From Tomocerus qinae (taxonomy: Eukaryota > Arthropoda > Collembola > Entomobryomorpha > Tomoceridae), in contig CM034546.1 of NCBI GenBank assembly GCA_020055645.1, positions 53,134,001 through 53,198,000 on the forward strand: a stretch of DNA of 64,000 bases, in the 5' to 3' direction. Each line of letters begins with the position of its first letter. Position 1 is the stretch's first letter. Both the position numbers and the translations under genes were made by a program. Below, in pieces: positions 22,688-36,501 of the stretch. The notes under the pieces were generated by a model. That model made no database searches, was not told where the DNA came from, and was given only the letters and a program-made list of their open reading frames with translations.

Positions 22688-23684
22688 CTGGTGAACCCAG
22701 CTAAGGGGGAAAATCTAGCACTCAAGAGAAATTCAGCAGGCCACGCATCACAGCAATGAAAACAATTTCGAAATTCGAAAACATCCCATTAGGTTATTAT
22801 GTTAACTTTGTAACTACAAAGTATATTTAAATCAATATACTTTTATTTTCTATTGTGGTAGGCAAAATTAGCTGCAGCCCCAATTCCTGATAAAAAGGAA
22901 TTTCCTACACCAAAATAATAACTGTAGATCAAACAGAAACAGTAGCATCAAACAGAGAACAATGAAAGACTCTATTTTCGAAAAAGCTCGCACAAAGTTA
23001 CCAAAAAGCTCCATTTGAAAATCAAAAAAATTCGAATCCCCGTGGAATTTTGGAAAAACATACAAAATCCATGAGTACAACTTACGAATAAAATATTTTT
23101 AAAGAATAAATAGTGGTACCCAGTACGGTTATTTACTTTAATTCTACAAAAAGATGTCGCAACTGGCACGAAGGAATCAAGAGGGTAGTAAAAAGTAAAC
23201 CCGGCTCTACTAAATAATGTTGAATAAGTTTGTCGATGTAGCAGAACCAATTTGGATTAGAAGTTTTGAAATGCTATTTAATACGCACATTAATATCATT
23301 ACGAAATGACCTCTTTCGCTTATCATTTAATTTCCATTCGATCACCCCTCACATTCAACCTATGTTTTCTATTATTATTTTGATGTTATAATAATAATAT
23401 GAAACAACTCATTTCCTTGGTTTAGAGGAAATGGGCTTGCGCATTTGGCTTTTTTGCTTTTAGGGAACATGCATATATTACGTTTGGAGTTGATGGGAGG
23501 AGGAGGTACTCAAAAGTGTTGCAGTCAGCACTAAGACGTTACACATGTGGGAGGGGGTTTTGCTTTACGTAATATATACAGGCTTTACGTAATATATGCA
23601 GGTTCCCTAGGTTCTCCCTACCACACGTACATATATATATATATAGACAGGTAAATTTATCAAGTCTACGATTATATATAGAGA
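22688..23684 (-). mobile_element. Helitron-like non-autonomous element, near full length
   Basis: About 1.0 kb on the minus strand from TCTCTATATATAATCGTAGA (23684) to GGGTTCACCAG (22688; CTAG altered to CCAG) followed by T. Same internal blocks as the other copies. No helicase or Rep gene inside, so it would depend on enzymes from elsewhere. Confidence 0.65.
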
Positions 23685-24262
23685 ATTACCAATCGATTTT
23701 TTGAAACTGTTACCTATTTACTACCCTATGTGAAAGCGTCAGAAGAATGGCTATAAAGCATATACATTGAAAATATTGAAATGTGGTGTGTAATTCGCTA
23801 TGGAAGCAATAAGGGCACTATGATTATGATATAAGTATATATGATATTGATAACATCAAAAATCCATATCCTCGTAAGAATGCTGATAGCTATAGGACTA
23901 AAAGGTAGTATTGAATGAATCCTTTCCACTTCAAGGACATAGTGGTAAAACTAAATACAAACGCATAAAATATCCATCTGTTGTTTTATTCCACAGCATA
24001 GTTTACTCCCATCCGATCCCAACAAGAATACCAATAAAACTTGTTCCAAGGATAAGCAAATTGTATAGTATCTATTCGTTTGACATTCAACGAATTTGGT
24101 TTCAGTATTTAGCCCAATCGAAAAATAATCTCAAATACTTTATTCTAATTGAGACAAAAAGCCCACGGTGGACGGTTTTGGTTGTTTGTAAGATATATTA
24201 ATCCCAAATTCTAAAGTTTTGATTGTCAATTGTTGTTAGCATCAAAGTTGAAGAGCAGTGGT

Positions 24263-26839
24263 ATGGAGTCTGAACGGCGTCAGGTGTCTGGAACAAATCT
24301 CGTATTTGCAACGTATCCAGAAAGGGATGTAGTCAGGAGTCAAAACAAGTCATCACGTAAGTGAAAATGAAAAGAAATTCTATGTTTACCTTTCAGGATA
24401 GGATAAAATTACTCTGTCTCGGTCAGTTTTTCACTGCTTCAAAGGAGTAATTTGGTTGTGTCTGTTTTTTGCTATTTTCAATTTTAAGAAAAATCCGTCC
24501 AGATATTTTTGTCGCGTTAATATGAAAATTTAAATGTTAAAAAATTAGTTATGAGACATCAAAGATCAAATACCCTGTATAGGTACGCCTACTTTGTAAA
24601 AATAATGCTGAAATAATTGAAGGTTTGTATTTAAAGGTTTTACATTATTTATTATTTCAGTTAGCCGAGCGGGGCCCAGGGAATTAGGGAGGAAGATTGA
24701 GAGGAGGGAAGAAGAGATTTATAATGAGTGGATGAGGGGATTATCTTCTTTCGGAATTGGGGAGTAAGGAAATACATTTATTTGACAACCGACAATTACG
24801 TGTTAATATTTTAGTATTAATTATTTACTTACTAATGTTTTCACAGACCAGAAACAGAAACAGATGAAGAATCTTCTTCGGAAGAAGGACCCGCAGCACT
24901 ATATATTGAATTAGTTAGTGATTTAATTATTATAATTATTTTACTATAGTTTTTGATATCCAAATGGGCTTTTCTCTTTCCAAATTCATGCTAATTATCT
25001 TGTTTCATTGCTTTCGAAATTGTATGTTGAAGAATTCTTAGATAACTTTCATTTAAAAAATGTTTTATTTTGTTTTGATTTTTAAGCAAACTACTGAAAT
25101 GAATATTTTATGCACTAAAAAAGGCTTTATCTTAAAAAATACATTATGTATATAATTATAACTAATAACATGAATTTTCTCCAGATTTTGCAAAACATTT
25201 TCAAGTTTCTGGGTGCTAACGATTTAAAATCATGTCGTCTTGTTTGCCAAAAGTGAAGGAACTTATCCGTAAATATGTTCCGAAAGAAAGTTGCTGTTGT
25301 ACTCAGAGATACGGGATCGCTCGTTCACAATGGATATTTGGGAAAAGGTCACAAAGAATCAAAAACCACAAAGAATTTCATGTGTGCGTTTGATGGCAAT
25401 GAAATTCCTTTCGATTCTTATTATTTTTACAACGAGGCTTGGGATTGGGGAAATCGGATAAATGGTCAATTCTTATTCGTTTATGGTGACTCAATTCGAA
25501 ATTTCAAAGCTGATGTGCGAGAAAACTCAAAGAAGACTTCTGTAGAATTATTTCTTAGAAATTAATTCCTTCAAACATATATTATTGTCTTACATGCCAA
25601 ATATCGAAGAACTTTCCCTGACAATTTCATTGTCACAACTTCATCCCAGTACAGGATTTGGTGATTTTGGAGGTGAAGATGAAGATCCATTCCCATTAGA
25701 TACATTACGTAATTTGAAGCAAGTAAGCATTCGTATTGGCTCTGAAGGGTATCGACCTTTGACCTTTCATCAAAAACAAATTGTGGCGTTTGTGTTTGAG
25801 GATATCATTAAACGCACAACAAAATTGGAATCTTTGGAAATCAATTCTTGCCCTGCAATGATTGACATGATTCAACAACTACCGAAGAAAAATTTGAAAT
25901 TCTTGAAACACTTAACCATAAATGATTGGAAGTGACAGAATATGGATTCATTTAATATGTTTCAAGCACTGTCACAATTATCAGCTGATAATAGCATCAA
26001 ATTAATTACTCTCACAGCTGATTTCGAATTTGCTAATGGCGAAGATAACCGCGTGGATCTTAACATAAGTTCCTTTTACGGTTTCCTTGACTGGCAAAAA
26101 AATAATCTACAAAAACTCACAATTCGACTACCAGAAATTATTGGCAATGGAAGCTTATCAGATATTTTACATCGTAAATTTTTAAACTATTTATTTACAG
26201 TTACAAAAAAAATTTCATTAGAAAATCATTTTTATGGGCTTTAAACTTATAGTTTTCAATAAGTTACGACTATTTTAGTTTTGATTCAAATTTCAGTGTC
26301 TATTTTTGTTTTCAGATGGTCGAATTCTGCCTCCTTTCCCAAAAATGGCCAAGTTAACTGTTCTCGAGGCACACCATGCTCACAAGGTTTTGAGACGATT
26401 GTTTAGAGGTGGAGAAGCTTGGGCAAATTTGGTTCCGCAGCTAAAAACATTTGACTGCCACTTCATCAATTACACGACTCAAGAAGATAATATTGATGCA
26501 CGAATCAAAAGAATTAAATGCGCTAGTCTCACAAAAATGTCTCTTACTATCCTCGAAGATCCATTAATTGGCATTTTGAGTACAAGTGGTTATTGGAGAT
26601 AGTTCTGCCAATTGTATGATGTCTCTAAAGAAATATTCCCACTTTTGGAAACCTTCGAAATTACTTTTATCAACGGAGAAAAAGTTTTTTCATTTTCCAA
26701 CCAAAAGGAAATTCGAATTCCAGTTGATGCTGAAGATGATTCTTCTGATAGTGATGAAGGAGATGAAGTCAGGCTCATTCGAGACACGGCACGGACTATT
26801 TGGAACGTCTATTTGATTTTAGCAGCGATGACTTTGTAG
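24263..26839 (+). pseudogene. F-box/LRR-like gene, copy 1, multiple stops
   Basis: F-box proteins recruit targets to SCF ubiquitin ligases. Exons: 24263-24356, 24661-24763, 24847 onward (acidic, ETETDEESSSEEGP), then the main exon from 25185 to about 26173 and a last exon from 26316. The F-box opens the main exon: ILQNIFKFLGANDLKSCRLVCQK, then TGA (25254-25256) where the paralog at 33744 has Trp. C-terminal repeats with Leu at regular spacing (LESLEINSCPAM) resemble leucine-rich repeats. Further lesions: a 10-bp frame-shifting difference near 25548-25557 relative to the paralog, TGA at 25933-25935 where the paralog has Cys, and TAG near 26600. The ends of the gene are uncertain. Confidence 0.75.
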
Positions 26840-27640
26840 GTGAACCACCCCCAAGTATTAATGGTTTTTTGAAATCGATACGAGTAGAAGTTATTCACGA
26901 AGACGAATAAGTTTACCATCACGCGTAAATATCACAATTCTTATCACGATGTCAGAAACCCAAAAACATTTGTAAGCCATTCTAGTCATTTCAGTTAGAA
27001 AACATCAACAATTATTACAATCTTTTAAGTATTTAAATGTTTAATTGTTAAAGTCAATTGAATTTATTATTATAAAACTTGTAAATATGAAATTTTTTAT
27101 TGCGTTTGAGAATTATGTGATAATTTTTAGTACAAAATGAACATCATTATTTTAGTTGTTTTTTTATCCTAAAGTTTTGTGCAAAGACTTTTTAGCATTT
27201 TTATATTTTATGTGATGTTGATTATGTTTTCGATACATTTTTTATAATTGCTTATAATTTTTCATTTTTATAACGTATTTATTATTACAATTTATTTAAT
27301 TTACATTATTTATAATTATGACATAAAATTTAAATAGCGCAAATCATTATTAATTATGAACTTTTACCAGGTAGAATACTTATATAACTATGAGCCATTG
27401 TAACGCCCATTTAAGTAATAAGTTGTATAATTAATCCCACGCTGTGCCAATGTCATTATTTTCCTGTTTCTAAATAATTATACGATGTTTAGACGATCAT
27501 ACATGCAGATATTCGCATAACATACTAAGTGGGTGGATCGTAGATGTAATACGTATAAAAATCTCTCATTGTACTTGTAAATGCTAAGATTTAGTAAGAA
27601 ACATGTGAAGAAAAGGTTATGATAAACTATTTATGTATAT
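26840..27640. other. AT-rich intergenic, nothing seen
   Basis: 3' flank of the F-box copy, strongly AT-rich with no recognisable coding or repeat structure. Confidence 0.4.
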
Positions 27641-28510
27641 ATAGTGAACCCAGTTAAGGGGCAAATCTAGCACTCAAGACAAATTCACCAGGCCACCCAA
27701 CGCAGTAATAAAAACAATTTCGAAAACATCCCATTAGGTTGCTATGTTAACTTTGTAAATGCAAAGTACATTTAAATTAATACTATTAACTGTAGGAAGC
27801 ATCAAATACAGGGAACAATGAAAGACTATTTTCGAAAAAACTCCCACAAAGTTACCAAAAAGCTTCCTTGTAAAATCGAAATAATAAGATTCCCTCTAGG
27901 ATTTTGGAAAAACGTACAAACCCCATGAGTCAACTTACGAATAAATATTTTTAAAGAATAAATAGTGTTATTTAATCTAAATAGTGTTATTTAATCTAAG
28001 TTATTTATCCCAGTACTGTTATTTAATTCTACAAAAAGATATCCCAACTGGCACAAAGGAATTAAGAGGGTAGTAAAAAGTAAATCCAGCTCTATTAAAA
28101 AATGTTGAATAAGTATGTCGATATTATAGCAGAACCACTTTGGATTAGAAGTTTTGAAATGCTATTTAATACGCACATTACGATCATTACGAAATGTTCC
28201 CTTTCGCTAATCATATCCATTCGATCCCCACTCACCATTCAATCTTCTTATGTAAATTTCTATTTTTATTTAGACGTTATAATAATATGAAACGTGAAAC
28301 GACTCATTTTGTTGGTTTAGAGGAATTGGGCTTGCGCATTTTGCTTTTTTGCTTTTAAGGAGCCTGCATATATTACATGTGCAGTTGATGGGAGGAGGAG
28401 ATACCCAAAAGTGTTGCAGTCAGCACTTGCGTTACACATCGGGGGGGGGGAGGGTTTGCGTTACGTAATATATGTAGGTTCCCTAGATTCTCCCTACCAC
28501 ACGTACATAC

Positions 28511-28762
28511 CAAGGCAAGTATAACCTAACCAGGTAGCCTTTTGCCATAATATTTCAAATAAAACTTTACTTTTTTCCTCGATAATTGCAGTGCGTTACC
28601 GTTATACTACCGTAACTATGGTCCCCTATTCGGGGTACCTTACTGAAGTACGAGTATTGGGAATAAAATGGCGATTTTATTCTCAAGAATGAAAAAAGTT
28701 AATTTTTGTCTGAAATATTACGGCAAGAGAGTACCTTATATTGTGTTGTTATAGCTGCCTTG
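28511..28762. mobile_element. MITE with CAAGGCA ends and 9-bp TSD
   Basis: 252 bp, ends CAAGGCAAGTATAAC and the complement of CAAGGCAGCTATAAC, flanked by CGTACATAC on both sides (28502-28510 and 28763-28771). The inverted similarity continues some 60 bp inwards (GCCATAATATTTCA against GCCGTAATATTTCA). No coding. A 9-bp duplication fits Mutator-like or Foldback-like transposases better than hAT. Confidence 0.7.
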
Positions 28763-29339
28763 CGTACATACATATATATATCGTCCCTTAAGGATCGAAA
28801 AAGCCTCTATCCACTTTCAGATTGGTGGACGAATAAGCCTATATCCATTTTTTGTTTGGTGGACGAATAAGCCTATATCCATTTTTTGTTTGGTGGACGA
28901 ATAAGCCTATATCCAATTTTTGTTTGGTGGACGAATAAGCCTATATCCAATTTTCGTTTGGTGCAGGAAATAGCTTCTATCATCTTACAGCTTTGCTTGT
29001 AAAGTTATAGGGGCGTATTGATACATAGTTAATATGGGTGGCGGAAATATTGAAATTTTATTCTTCCTTCCAGCCAGTCCAGTTTTATCCAATACGAGGG
29101 GTTAATAACAGGGCGCTTGAATATTCAAAAAAAAAATATTCAAAAATTCTAAGCTAATTGAAAATCAAATCACTCCATTGCATCTTCCACATCAACAGGG
29201 ACCACCACTTTTTTTTCGACATAAGTAAAGATTCTCGAAGCTTTCCATCTTCCTTTTTCAACTCTTCACGCAAGTCATCTACCTGCTTTTTATGCTCTAC
29301 ATTAGCTGCAAGAAGTGTCAGTCCTGCGTCAGTCGGTGT

Positions 29340-30260
29340 CGGTTTTTGTGTGCATCCTGTGTATAATATTCACATAGTGTATTGTATTATGTAGTAAATT
29401 GCTAAAGTAAAGTGTTGCTACAATTCCCCCATCTGGGGAATCTATAAAATATTCGATGTAGCAATAGTCAAAAAGCAGGCTGGATTTCAAAAATTACGCC
29501 CAATCAGATGCATATCCAAGTGCAAATCCGCAATGGGCAATACCATTCCAGCTGGGACTAACAGATACTACAAAATACATAAAAATAATACACAGAATGC
29601 ACACAAAAAATTAATGTTGCAAGGTACAACAACGGACTCATATTCATTCTACTTTTAATAATTTTAAACCGATTAAAACATTCACAAATGACTCCGTTGT
29701 TGTACCTTGCAAAGTTATAATCTTTGTGTGCATCCTGTGTATAATATTCATATAGTGTATTGTATTTTTAGTAAATTGCAAAGTGTTGCTAAAATTCCCC
29801 CATCTGGGGAATCTATAAAATATTCGATGTATCAATAGTCAATCAGCAGACTGGATTTCAAAAAATTACGCCCAATCAGATGCATATCCAAGTGCAAATC
29901 CGCAATGGGCAATACCATTCCAGCTGGGACTAACAGTACTACAAAATACAATACATTAATATAATACACAGGATGCACACAAAAAATTAATGTTGCAAGG
30001 TACAACAACGGAATCATATTCATTCTACTTTTAATAATTTTAAACCGATTCAAACATTCACAAATGACTCCGTGTTGTACCTTGCAAAGTTATAATCTTT
30101 GTGTGCATCCTGTGTAGAATATTCATATAGTGTATTGTATTTTGTAGTAAATTGCAAAGTGTTGCTAAAATTCCCCCATCTGGGGAATCTATAAAATATG
30201 CGAAGTACTACAAAATACAATACATGAATATAATACACAGAATGCACAAAATCCAAATGA
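29340..30260. repeat. Tandem repeat of about 375 bp inside the long-TIR element
   Basis: Blocks starting TTGTGTGCATCCTGTGTA appear at about 29347, 29727 and 30099. Each unit contains its own inverted segment: a GCATCCTGTGTATAATATTC stretch and, later, its complement around ATAATACACAGGATGCAC. The third unit is partial. Small frames in it are not supported as genes. Confidence 0.7.
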
Positions 30261-30359
30261 CACATTCGGTTTATTGTACTCGGTTTTCTGCCCAAGTACA
30301 ATCAACCGAATGTGTCATTTGTGATTGTTTAAATCGGAATTACCAATGCCAGCTTTGAT

Positions 30360-30670
30360 GAAGAAGACAGCAGTTGGACAACAGACAGCACTGGACAACT
30401 GACAGCAGTTGGACAACAGACAGCAGGTGGTCAACAGACACCAGTTGGAGAGCAGATGGTCAACCGACAGCAGATAGTCAACATACAGCAGTTGGACAAC
30501 AGACAGCAGATGGTCAACAGACAACAGATGGACAATAGACGGTCAACAGACAACAGATGGACAATAGACGGTCAACAGACAACAGATGGACAATAGACGG
30601 TCAACAGACAACAGATGGACAATAGACGGTCAACAGACAACAGATGGACAACAGACGGCAGATGGACAAC
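30360..30670 (+). repeat. Minisatellite around CAACAGACAACAGATGGACAATAGACGGT
   Basis: Degenerate short units (GACAGCAGTTGGACAACA) give way to five nearly identical 29-bp units at about 30520-30655. The gradient from degenerate to homogeneous suggests recent expansion on the right side. Confidence 0.7.
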
Positions 30671-31941
30671 AGATAGGAGCAGAGACGGAGATCGAATACG
30701 ATCTCGCTTCATTTCAAAACTTGGCTCGGCCAGCTGAAATTGTTCGCTCAAAATCCCGTTTGATGCCACTCCTTTGCTACTTCTTGAGCAAAGAAGTGGA
30801 ATTGGAATGAGCTGTGTGCAGAGAACTGTGTGACTTGTGTGTGTTGAGAGCCTGGAATTATTTGTAACATTCCAACGCCACTGAGCCAAATTCAGGCTCT
30901 GAAATGTTAACGGACACACTTTACAAAGATCTTATTCATACTGATCAAAATACGAATTTGTGTCATTAAAAGTTTTGTTTTTGTCTTATTGTGTAATTAG
31001 CTAAAATGTTATAATGCTTATGTACATTCTAGCATGATATATTTCAAGTATCAACATAAAAATAATAAATACTTCATTTCGTCAACTTATTTATTCTTAC
31101 TGTGCCCCGACAACTTTACGTAATGCTGTAAGATGACAGAGGCTATTTCCTGCACCAAACGAAAATTGGATATAGACTTATTCGTCCACCAAACAAAAAA
31201 CGGATATAGGCTTATTCGTCCACCAAACAAAAAATGGATATAGGCTTATTCGTCCACCAATCTGAAAGTGGATAGAGGCTTTTTCGATCCTTAAGGGACG
31301 ATATATATATTATATAGACAGGTAAATTTATTGAAGTCTGCGATTATATATAGAGATTGCATAGTCCTATAGTGAATATAACATGCTAAAAATATATGTA
31401 TGAGATTGATATTGTACTAGGATATATGATAACCTATTTGTAGTAATATAGCTGACATTTTCAGAAAAATTATACTGTGCGCAGTGACATAAAATATTAC
31501 AAACTTTACGAGACTATGTGTCACTATAACCTAAAGGCCAAAAGGCAATGGTGTACTTATATAGGTATCTCTTCCTTTGACACAGTATACCTACTTATGT
31601 ACAGTACACCTATGTACTTAGCTGTAGCTACCTGTACTATGATAATATTATGTCTATGTCTATACTTACCTATGCTATGAATATTCTTATGATTATGAGC
31701 AATATGTAAGTGTTTAGTGTATAAAATGCTGGATGTTCATAAATGTAGATATTATTTGTGCATGAATCCTTTCCATTTCAAGGACGTGTACGAAATACGA
31801 ATGTATCGATTAGAGACTAGATAGAAGAACTAACAAGAATACCTATCATCAAAACATGTGATAAAATAATTCAAAATGACAATTTACATTAATAATACTC
31901 ATTTAATTTAAATTACATTATAATTACACTTTTCATTCCAG

Positions 31942-34900
31942 ATGACAGCTTCATTTTGTGATAATACGACGCCCTTGCCCGTAAAGTATTCCAGACGCTC
32001 TCAAATTGTAAGTCATTACTCATATATTAATTACTAATTATAATTGCATGACATTTTAGCTAAGCGCACATTTTCACAGTTAACGCTATTAAGTTAATTG
32101 AAAAATGTGCCTGTTATTTAGTTTTACCTGTACAAAAAATAATTTAAAAACATAATATTAATTATCCAAAACTATGAACTACCTACCATACGCATCTTTT
32201 TCCCTATACCACCTGTAGGCTTTGCAAAGCAGAGCAGAGATGAGCATGGTCAAACCACCATTTGCTAAGATAGTAGAACTATATGTATGTACATGTATAT
32301 AGAAATGTTGAAAGATGTCCTATAGCCGTCTGCCATTTGCATTGCTGGAAAAATCACTCGCCTACACATTTTTGTGTTCCTGTTTTTCCTTTTTCTTAAA
32401 AATGAACACAAAAAAATCTCAGGCGCTTCCTATTAGATGCAAAATATCATAATTTTAAATCAAGAATCCATTTCTTGTGAGATGCACGGAATTTATGAAA
32501 AAAATATTCTTATAGGATGTGATATACCTTTGAAGACCGAAGGGAAAGTATAGCAGCTTAGTCTAGTAGATAGAAGAAGAATGGAGATCGGGGAGGAGAA
32601 GTATGATGATGAGCAGCACGTCGAGCTTTCTCCCTTTGGATTTAAGATTAATAATTACAGTCCGTTGTACAAACCACCGTAGGAAATAAATATGATATCA
32701 ATATAATATTATGCATTAATTAATTAAAATTAATTAATTTAATTAACATGATAATAATTTACTGAAATGCTATTTTCAGGCCAAAAGGTGAAAAGACTCT
32801 CCAAAACAACCGTCACTATTACAAATGGACGTAGTAAGTTAATTTCTGTTGTACTATTCAATGTTAAATACTTGCATATTATTTTTCACCGTTCAATTTT
32901 TCTTTATTTTTTTATTTATTAAATGTAGAACGGAATTACAGCGCAATTATTAATCAAATTTTATAATTATGTAGACATTTTTTTACATTTTGGAAAAAAT
33001 ACTTTTATTATTAGAACACATTCCACGAAATTAATTATTGTGAATCGTGATTTATTTTAGCAAACCACATGTAACATGCGCAAGTCTTAACATAAGTTGT
33101 AAGTACTTTGTTTGTACAAGACATGATACCAATCTACAACTTCTACCAATGCATTTTATGCATTATCACTTATTCAGATTGTTTAATCTTCATAACAAAA
33201 GAAAAGGATAGTAAATACTTTGCTGATTTACATAATTTAGTTTATGTGGTTTTACCAAACTACAAGCAACATACTCCAAATTTCTTAGCGTACTTTTAAA
33301 AAGTCAATCTGAGGTAAGTATTTATAAAATTTATGAATATAATTAATGCAGTACATGAAAATAATGCATTAACCATTATTTTAATTTAGCCTAACTCACT
33401 CATAGTTAACTTAGTTAAACTCAATCAATTAAATATTAATTCGTTCCTATTCTACTGATCTACTTTTTAAATGACTCATTTTGATTCTCAAGGGCTTAAT
33501 TTTTTAAAATTAAATATTTTATGTAAATAATTAAACATTACTACAATATATTAGGCCATAAATAAAACTGGGGTTGGCAAAAATAGAAAATAATGTTGAC
33601 AAAAAGGAAAACAACGTTAACAACCTGGGTTGTTGACTTTTTTCTCCTGTTGACATTTTGGATTTCAAATTTGTACATCAAAGCAAAGTATATTTTGTTA
33701 TTAATAAGTATATATTATTATAGATTTTTCTATTTTTCTTCAGGTTTTGTACAACGTCTTCAAGTTCCTACCTACAAAAGATTTAAAATCATGCCGTCTT
33801 GTTTGCAAAAATTGGCGATGCGCATCTCAGGGTATATTCCGAAAGAGAGTTGCTGTTGTATTTCAAAATACGGAATCTCCATTCACATTCGATTTTTTGG
33901 AAAAGGTTTGAAACCAAGTACAACCAATTTCATGCATATGTTAACGGCAATAAGTAAATTTAGGCATTAAGCTTAATGCCTAGGCAATAAGCTTAATGAC
34001 TAAAAATGCCCGGCATTAAGCTTAATGCCTAGTCTTTAAGCTTAAAGCCTAGGCATTAAGCCTAATGCCTGAATTTTACTCGGCACTAAGCTTAATGCCT
34101 GGTCTTATTGCCTGATTTGGGTGGAAATCAATGTAAACAACAAAATCTTAAGTCTAATATACACAGTCGATGTGTATTTATGTAAAATGCAAATGTACAC
34201 GGTTAGGGTTAGTCATTTGAAACAATATGGGATTTTTACATGTATTTTAATTTCATAAATTTTTCTGTATGTTACCATCTCCTCCATTCGGATTTTCCAA
34301 GTCGAGCGTTAAAGAGTTTCATTGGAGTAATCCTTGCAACCTCGGCGACAAATCGAACCTTCAGTTCAGCAATGTCTTGAGTCTTGAGGTGTGGTTTCGT
34401 AAATGCATGATTTAAAGTGTCCCCAAAGGAAAAATTTCAATTGTCAAAATTACTCAGGCCTGCCCAATGACTTATGACAGTGCCATCATCATGAGCCCAT
34501 CACCACCCGTGTACATTTGCATTTTACATAAATACACATCGACTGTGTATATTAGACTTAAGATTTTGTTGTTTACATTGATTTCCACCCAAATCAGGCA
34601 ATAAGACCAGGCATTAAGCTTAATGCCGAGTAAAATTCAGGCATTAGGCTTAATGCCTAGGCTTTAAGCTTAAAGACTAGGCATTAAGCTTAATGCCGGG
34701 CATTTTTAGGCATTAAGCTTATTGCCTAGGCATTAAGCTTAATGCCTGAATTTACTTATTGCCGTTAACACATACATTCCAGGGAGAAGAATTTCCTTGC
34801 GATTCATACTATTTTTACTACGAGGCTTGGAATTGGGCAGATCAGACAAATTGTCGATTTATAACCCATTATGGTGAAACAATCCGGACCTTTAAGGCTG

Positions 34901-36501
34901 ACGTTCGAGAATACTCAAATACAATTTCCGTGGAAGAAATTTATTCCTTCAGAAAGTAGTTACTAATGTACATGCCAAATATAGAGCACTTTTCTCTAAA
35001 AATCTCATTGTCGGAGCTTCATCCTAGATCAGCAACGTATGTTTTTACAAATATCGATGGCGAAAATGCGGATCCATTTGCTCATGGTCAATTACTTTAT
35101 TTGAAAAGCATAAGCTTTCGTATTGGCACTGAAGGTAGTCAACCCTTAACGGATCAACAGAAGCAAGTTGCAATCGTCGTGTTCTTCGATATTATTAAGC
35201 GTGCCAAAAAATTGGAATCTCTGGAAATCAATTCTTGTCCAGCAATGGTGGAAATCGTTCAGTACATTCCAATAGAAACTTTGAAGTTCCTAAGACACTT
35301 GGGCATAGATGACTGGAGATGTCAAAGTGAAGATGCTCTCAACATGTTCGAATTGCTGACACAATTAACTACTGAAAATTCCCTAGGGATAATTTCCTTT
35401 GCTTCACAATTCGACTTCGATAAATGTGATGATAATGATGTCAAAATCAATTTAAACACCCTTTTTAATTTCCTTGGCTTGCGTAAAAATAGCCTACTAA
35501 TGCTCTCCATCGAGTTACCTACTTTTGTTACTAATGGTGGCCGTCATTTAGCCCACATTTTTGGATGGTAAGTAAGATTCGGTTTAGAAAATTATTAAAT
35601 GGTTGCCTAAAATATTTATACATTTACTTTATTCGAAATAAGTTTGCAATGCCTTTAAATTAATTTAATTATTACATAATAGTCTTTAAAATCCTTAATG
35701 TTTGAAGAAAATATTTTTAAAACGTTTTAAAATGTTTATTTTGTATTTCATTTTAATATTGCTATTCTTTTATTAGTCCTTACTATTGAATTTTTTTATT
35801 TCTAAATAGTACAGTTACAGTTTCTTTGTTTAAACAATAATTTTTTGTTTTTAGGTAACAGGACATTGATACCTTTTCCAAAAATGTTCAAGTTATCTAC
35901 GTTGAAGTTGTATCATTCTCAAAGGATACTTTTACAGCTGTTTATTGAATGCGACAATTGGTCAATTTTGTTTCCGCAGCTGAAAATATTTGACTACCAA
36001 TTAAAATCCGATGTTGAAGTTGAAGAATTAAGTCTTTACCAATCATTCAGTGAAATAAGAAGCGATAGTGTCACACATATTACCGTGACGATGACTGAAG
36101 TTCCAGTAATTGCAAATGGCTCAATTATAGTCAACTGGAAAGACTACCTTGAATTATATGAGTTGGTAAAATCAGCATTTCCAGTTTTGAAAACTTTTAA
36201 AATTAATTGTTGTAATGAAAATGATATCCATATATATTCCAACCATGATCTCTTTGAAATGGATAATCTTCGGCTGCAAGCCTTCAGTTAAGCTCCAGAT
36301 GATGAAGACGAACAAGCCGAAGGAGATCCTAATAGACGTTGTCAAGAATTTGACTATTTTGATAGTCAATATACTACAGATACAGAAAGGAACAAACTGG
36401 AAGAAAGCATTGATGATTTGGATAACATGCGCTTAGATGACTTTGATGATGATGACGATGATCATGAAGCTGATGATGAATATGATGGCGATGATGATTA
36501 A
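31942..36501 (+). pseudogene. F-box/LRR-like gene, copy 2, interrupted and broken
   Basis: Paralog of the gene at 24263. Leader exons: 31942-32007 (MTASFCDNTTPLPVKYSRR), about 32583-32681 and from 32779. The main exon starts at 33744 with the F-box (VLYNVFKFLPTKDLKSCRLVCKNWRC, Trp intact), is interrupted at 33939-34770 by a TIR element, resumes (EEFPCDSYYFYYEAW) and ends at 35567 with GTAAGT. The last exon is 35855-36501, ending in a very acidic Asp-rich tail. Lesions besides the insertion: a 1-base deletion relative to copy 1 near 33875, TAG at 34957-34959 and TAA at 36289-36291 with 69 further open codons. Leu-rich segments match copy 1 (KLESLEINSCPAM). Confidence 0.75.
33939..34770. mobile_element. 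TIR element, TGTTAACGG family, copy 1 (in F-box exon)
   Basis: 832 bp, ends TGTTAACGGCAATAAGTAAA and complement, 4-bp duplication CATA (33935-33938, 34771-34774). TIRs are about 260 bp and contain several copies of the 20-bp palindrome AGGCATTAAGCTTAATGCCT and variants. The core (about 34200-34505) is unique to the family and non-coding. Confidence 0.85.

Larger units (their letters stand above)
28782..31300. mobile_element. Long-TIR element with tandem-repeat termini (second foldback-like family)
   Basis: Ends CGTCCCTTAAGGATCG and its exact complement. Inside each end are tandem copies of a roughly 40-bp unit containing GGTGGACGAATAAGCCTATA: about four on the left (28818-28970) and three on the right in the opposite orientation (31150-31265). 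Flanks are ATATATAT on both sides, so a duplication is likely but its length cannot be read in a TA repeat. The interior holds a three-copy repeat and a minisatellite, listed separately, and no transposase. Confidence 0.75.
27641..31356 (-). mobile_element. Helitron-like element split by two nested insertions
   Basis: The family sequence runs from GTGAACCCAGTTAAGG at 27643 to about 28510 and resumes at 31301 to end in the complement of TCTCTATATATAATCGCAG (31356), preceded on its own strand by CAA. The interruption is a 252-bp MITE (28511-28762) and a 2.5 kb element (28782-31300), both sitting in the AT-rich stretch that is continuous in the copy at 22688. This gives an insertion order. Confidence 0.65.

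Noticed and set aside
30586-30810. Open frames on both strands of the CAACAGATGGACAATAGACGG minisatellite
   Set aside because: Repeat-driven frames without coding support.
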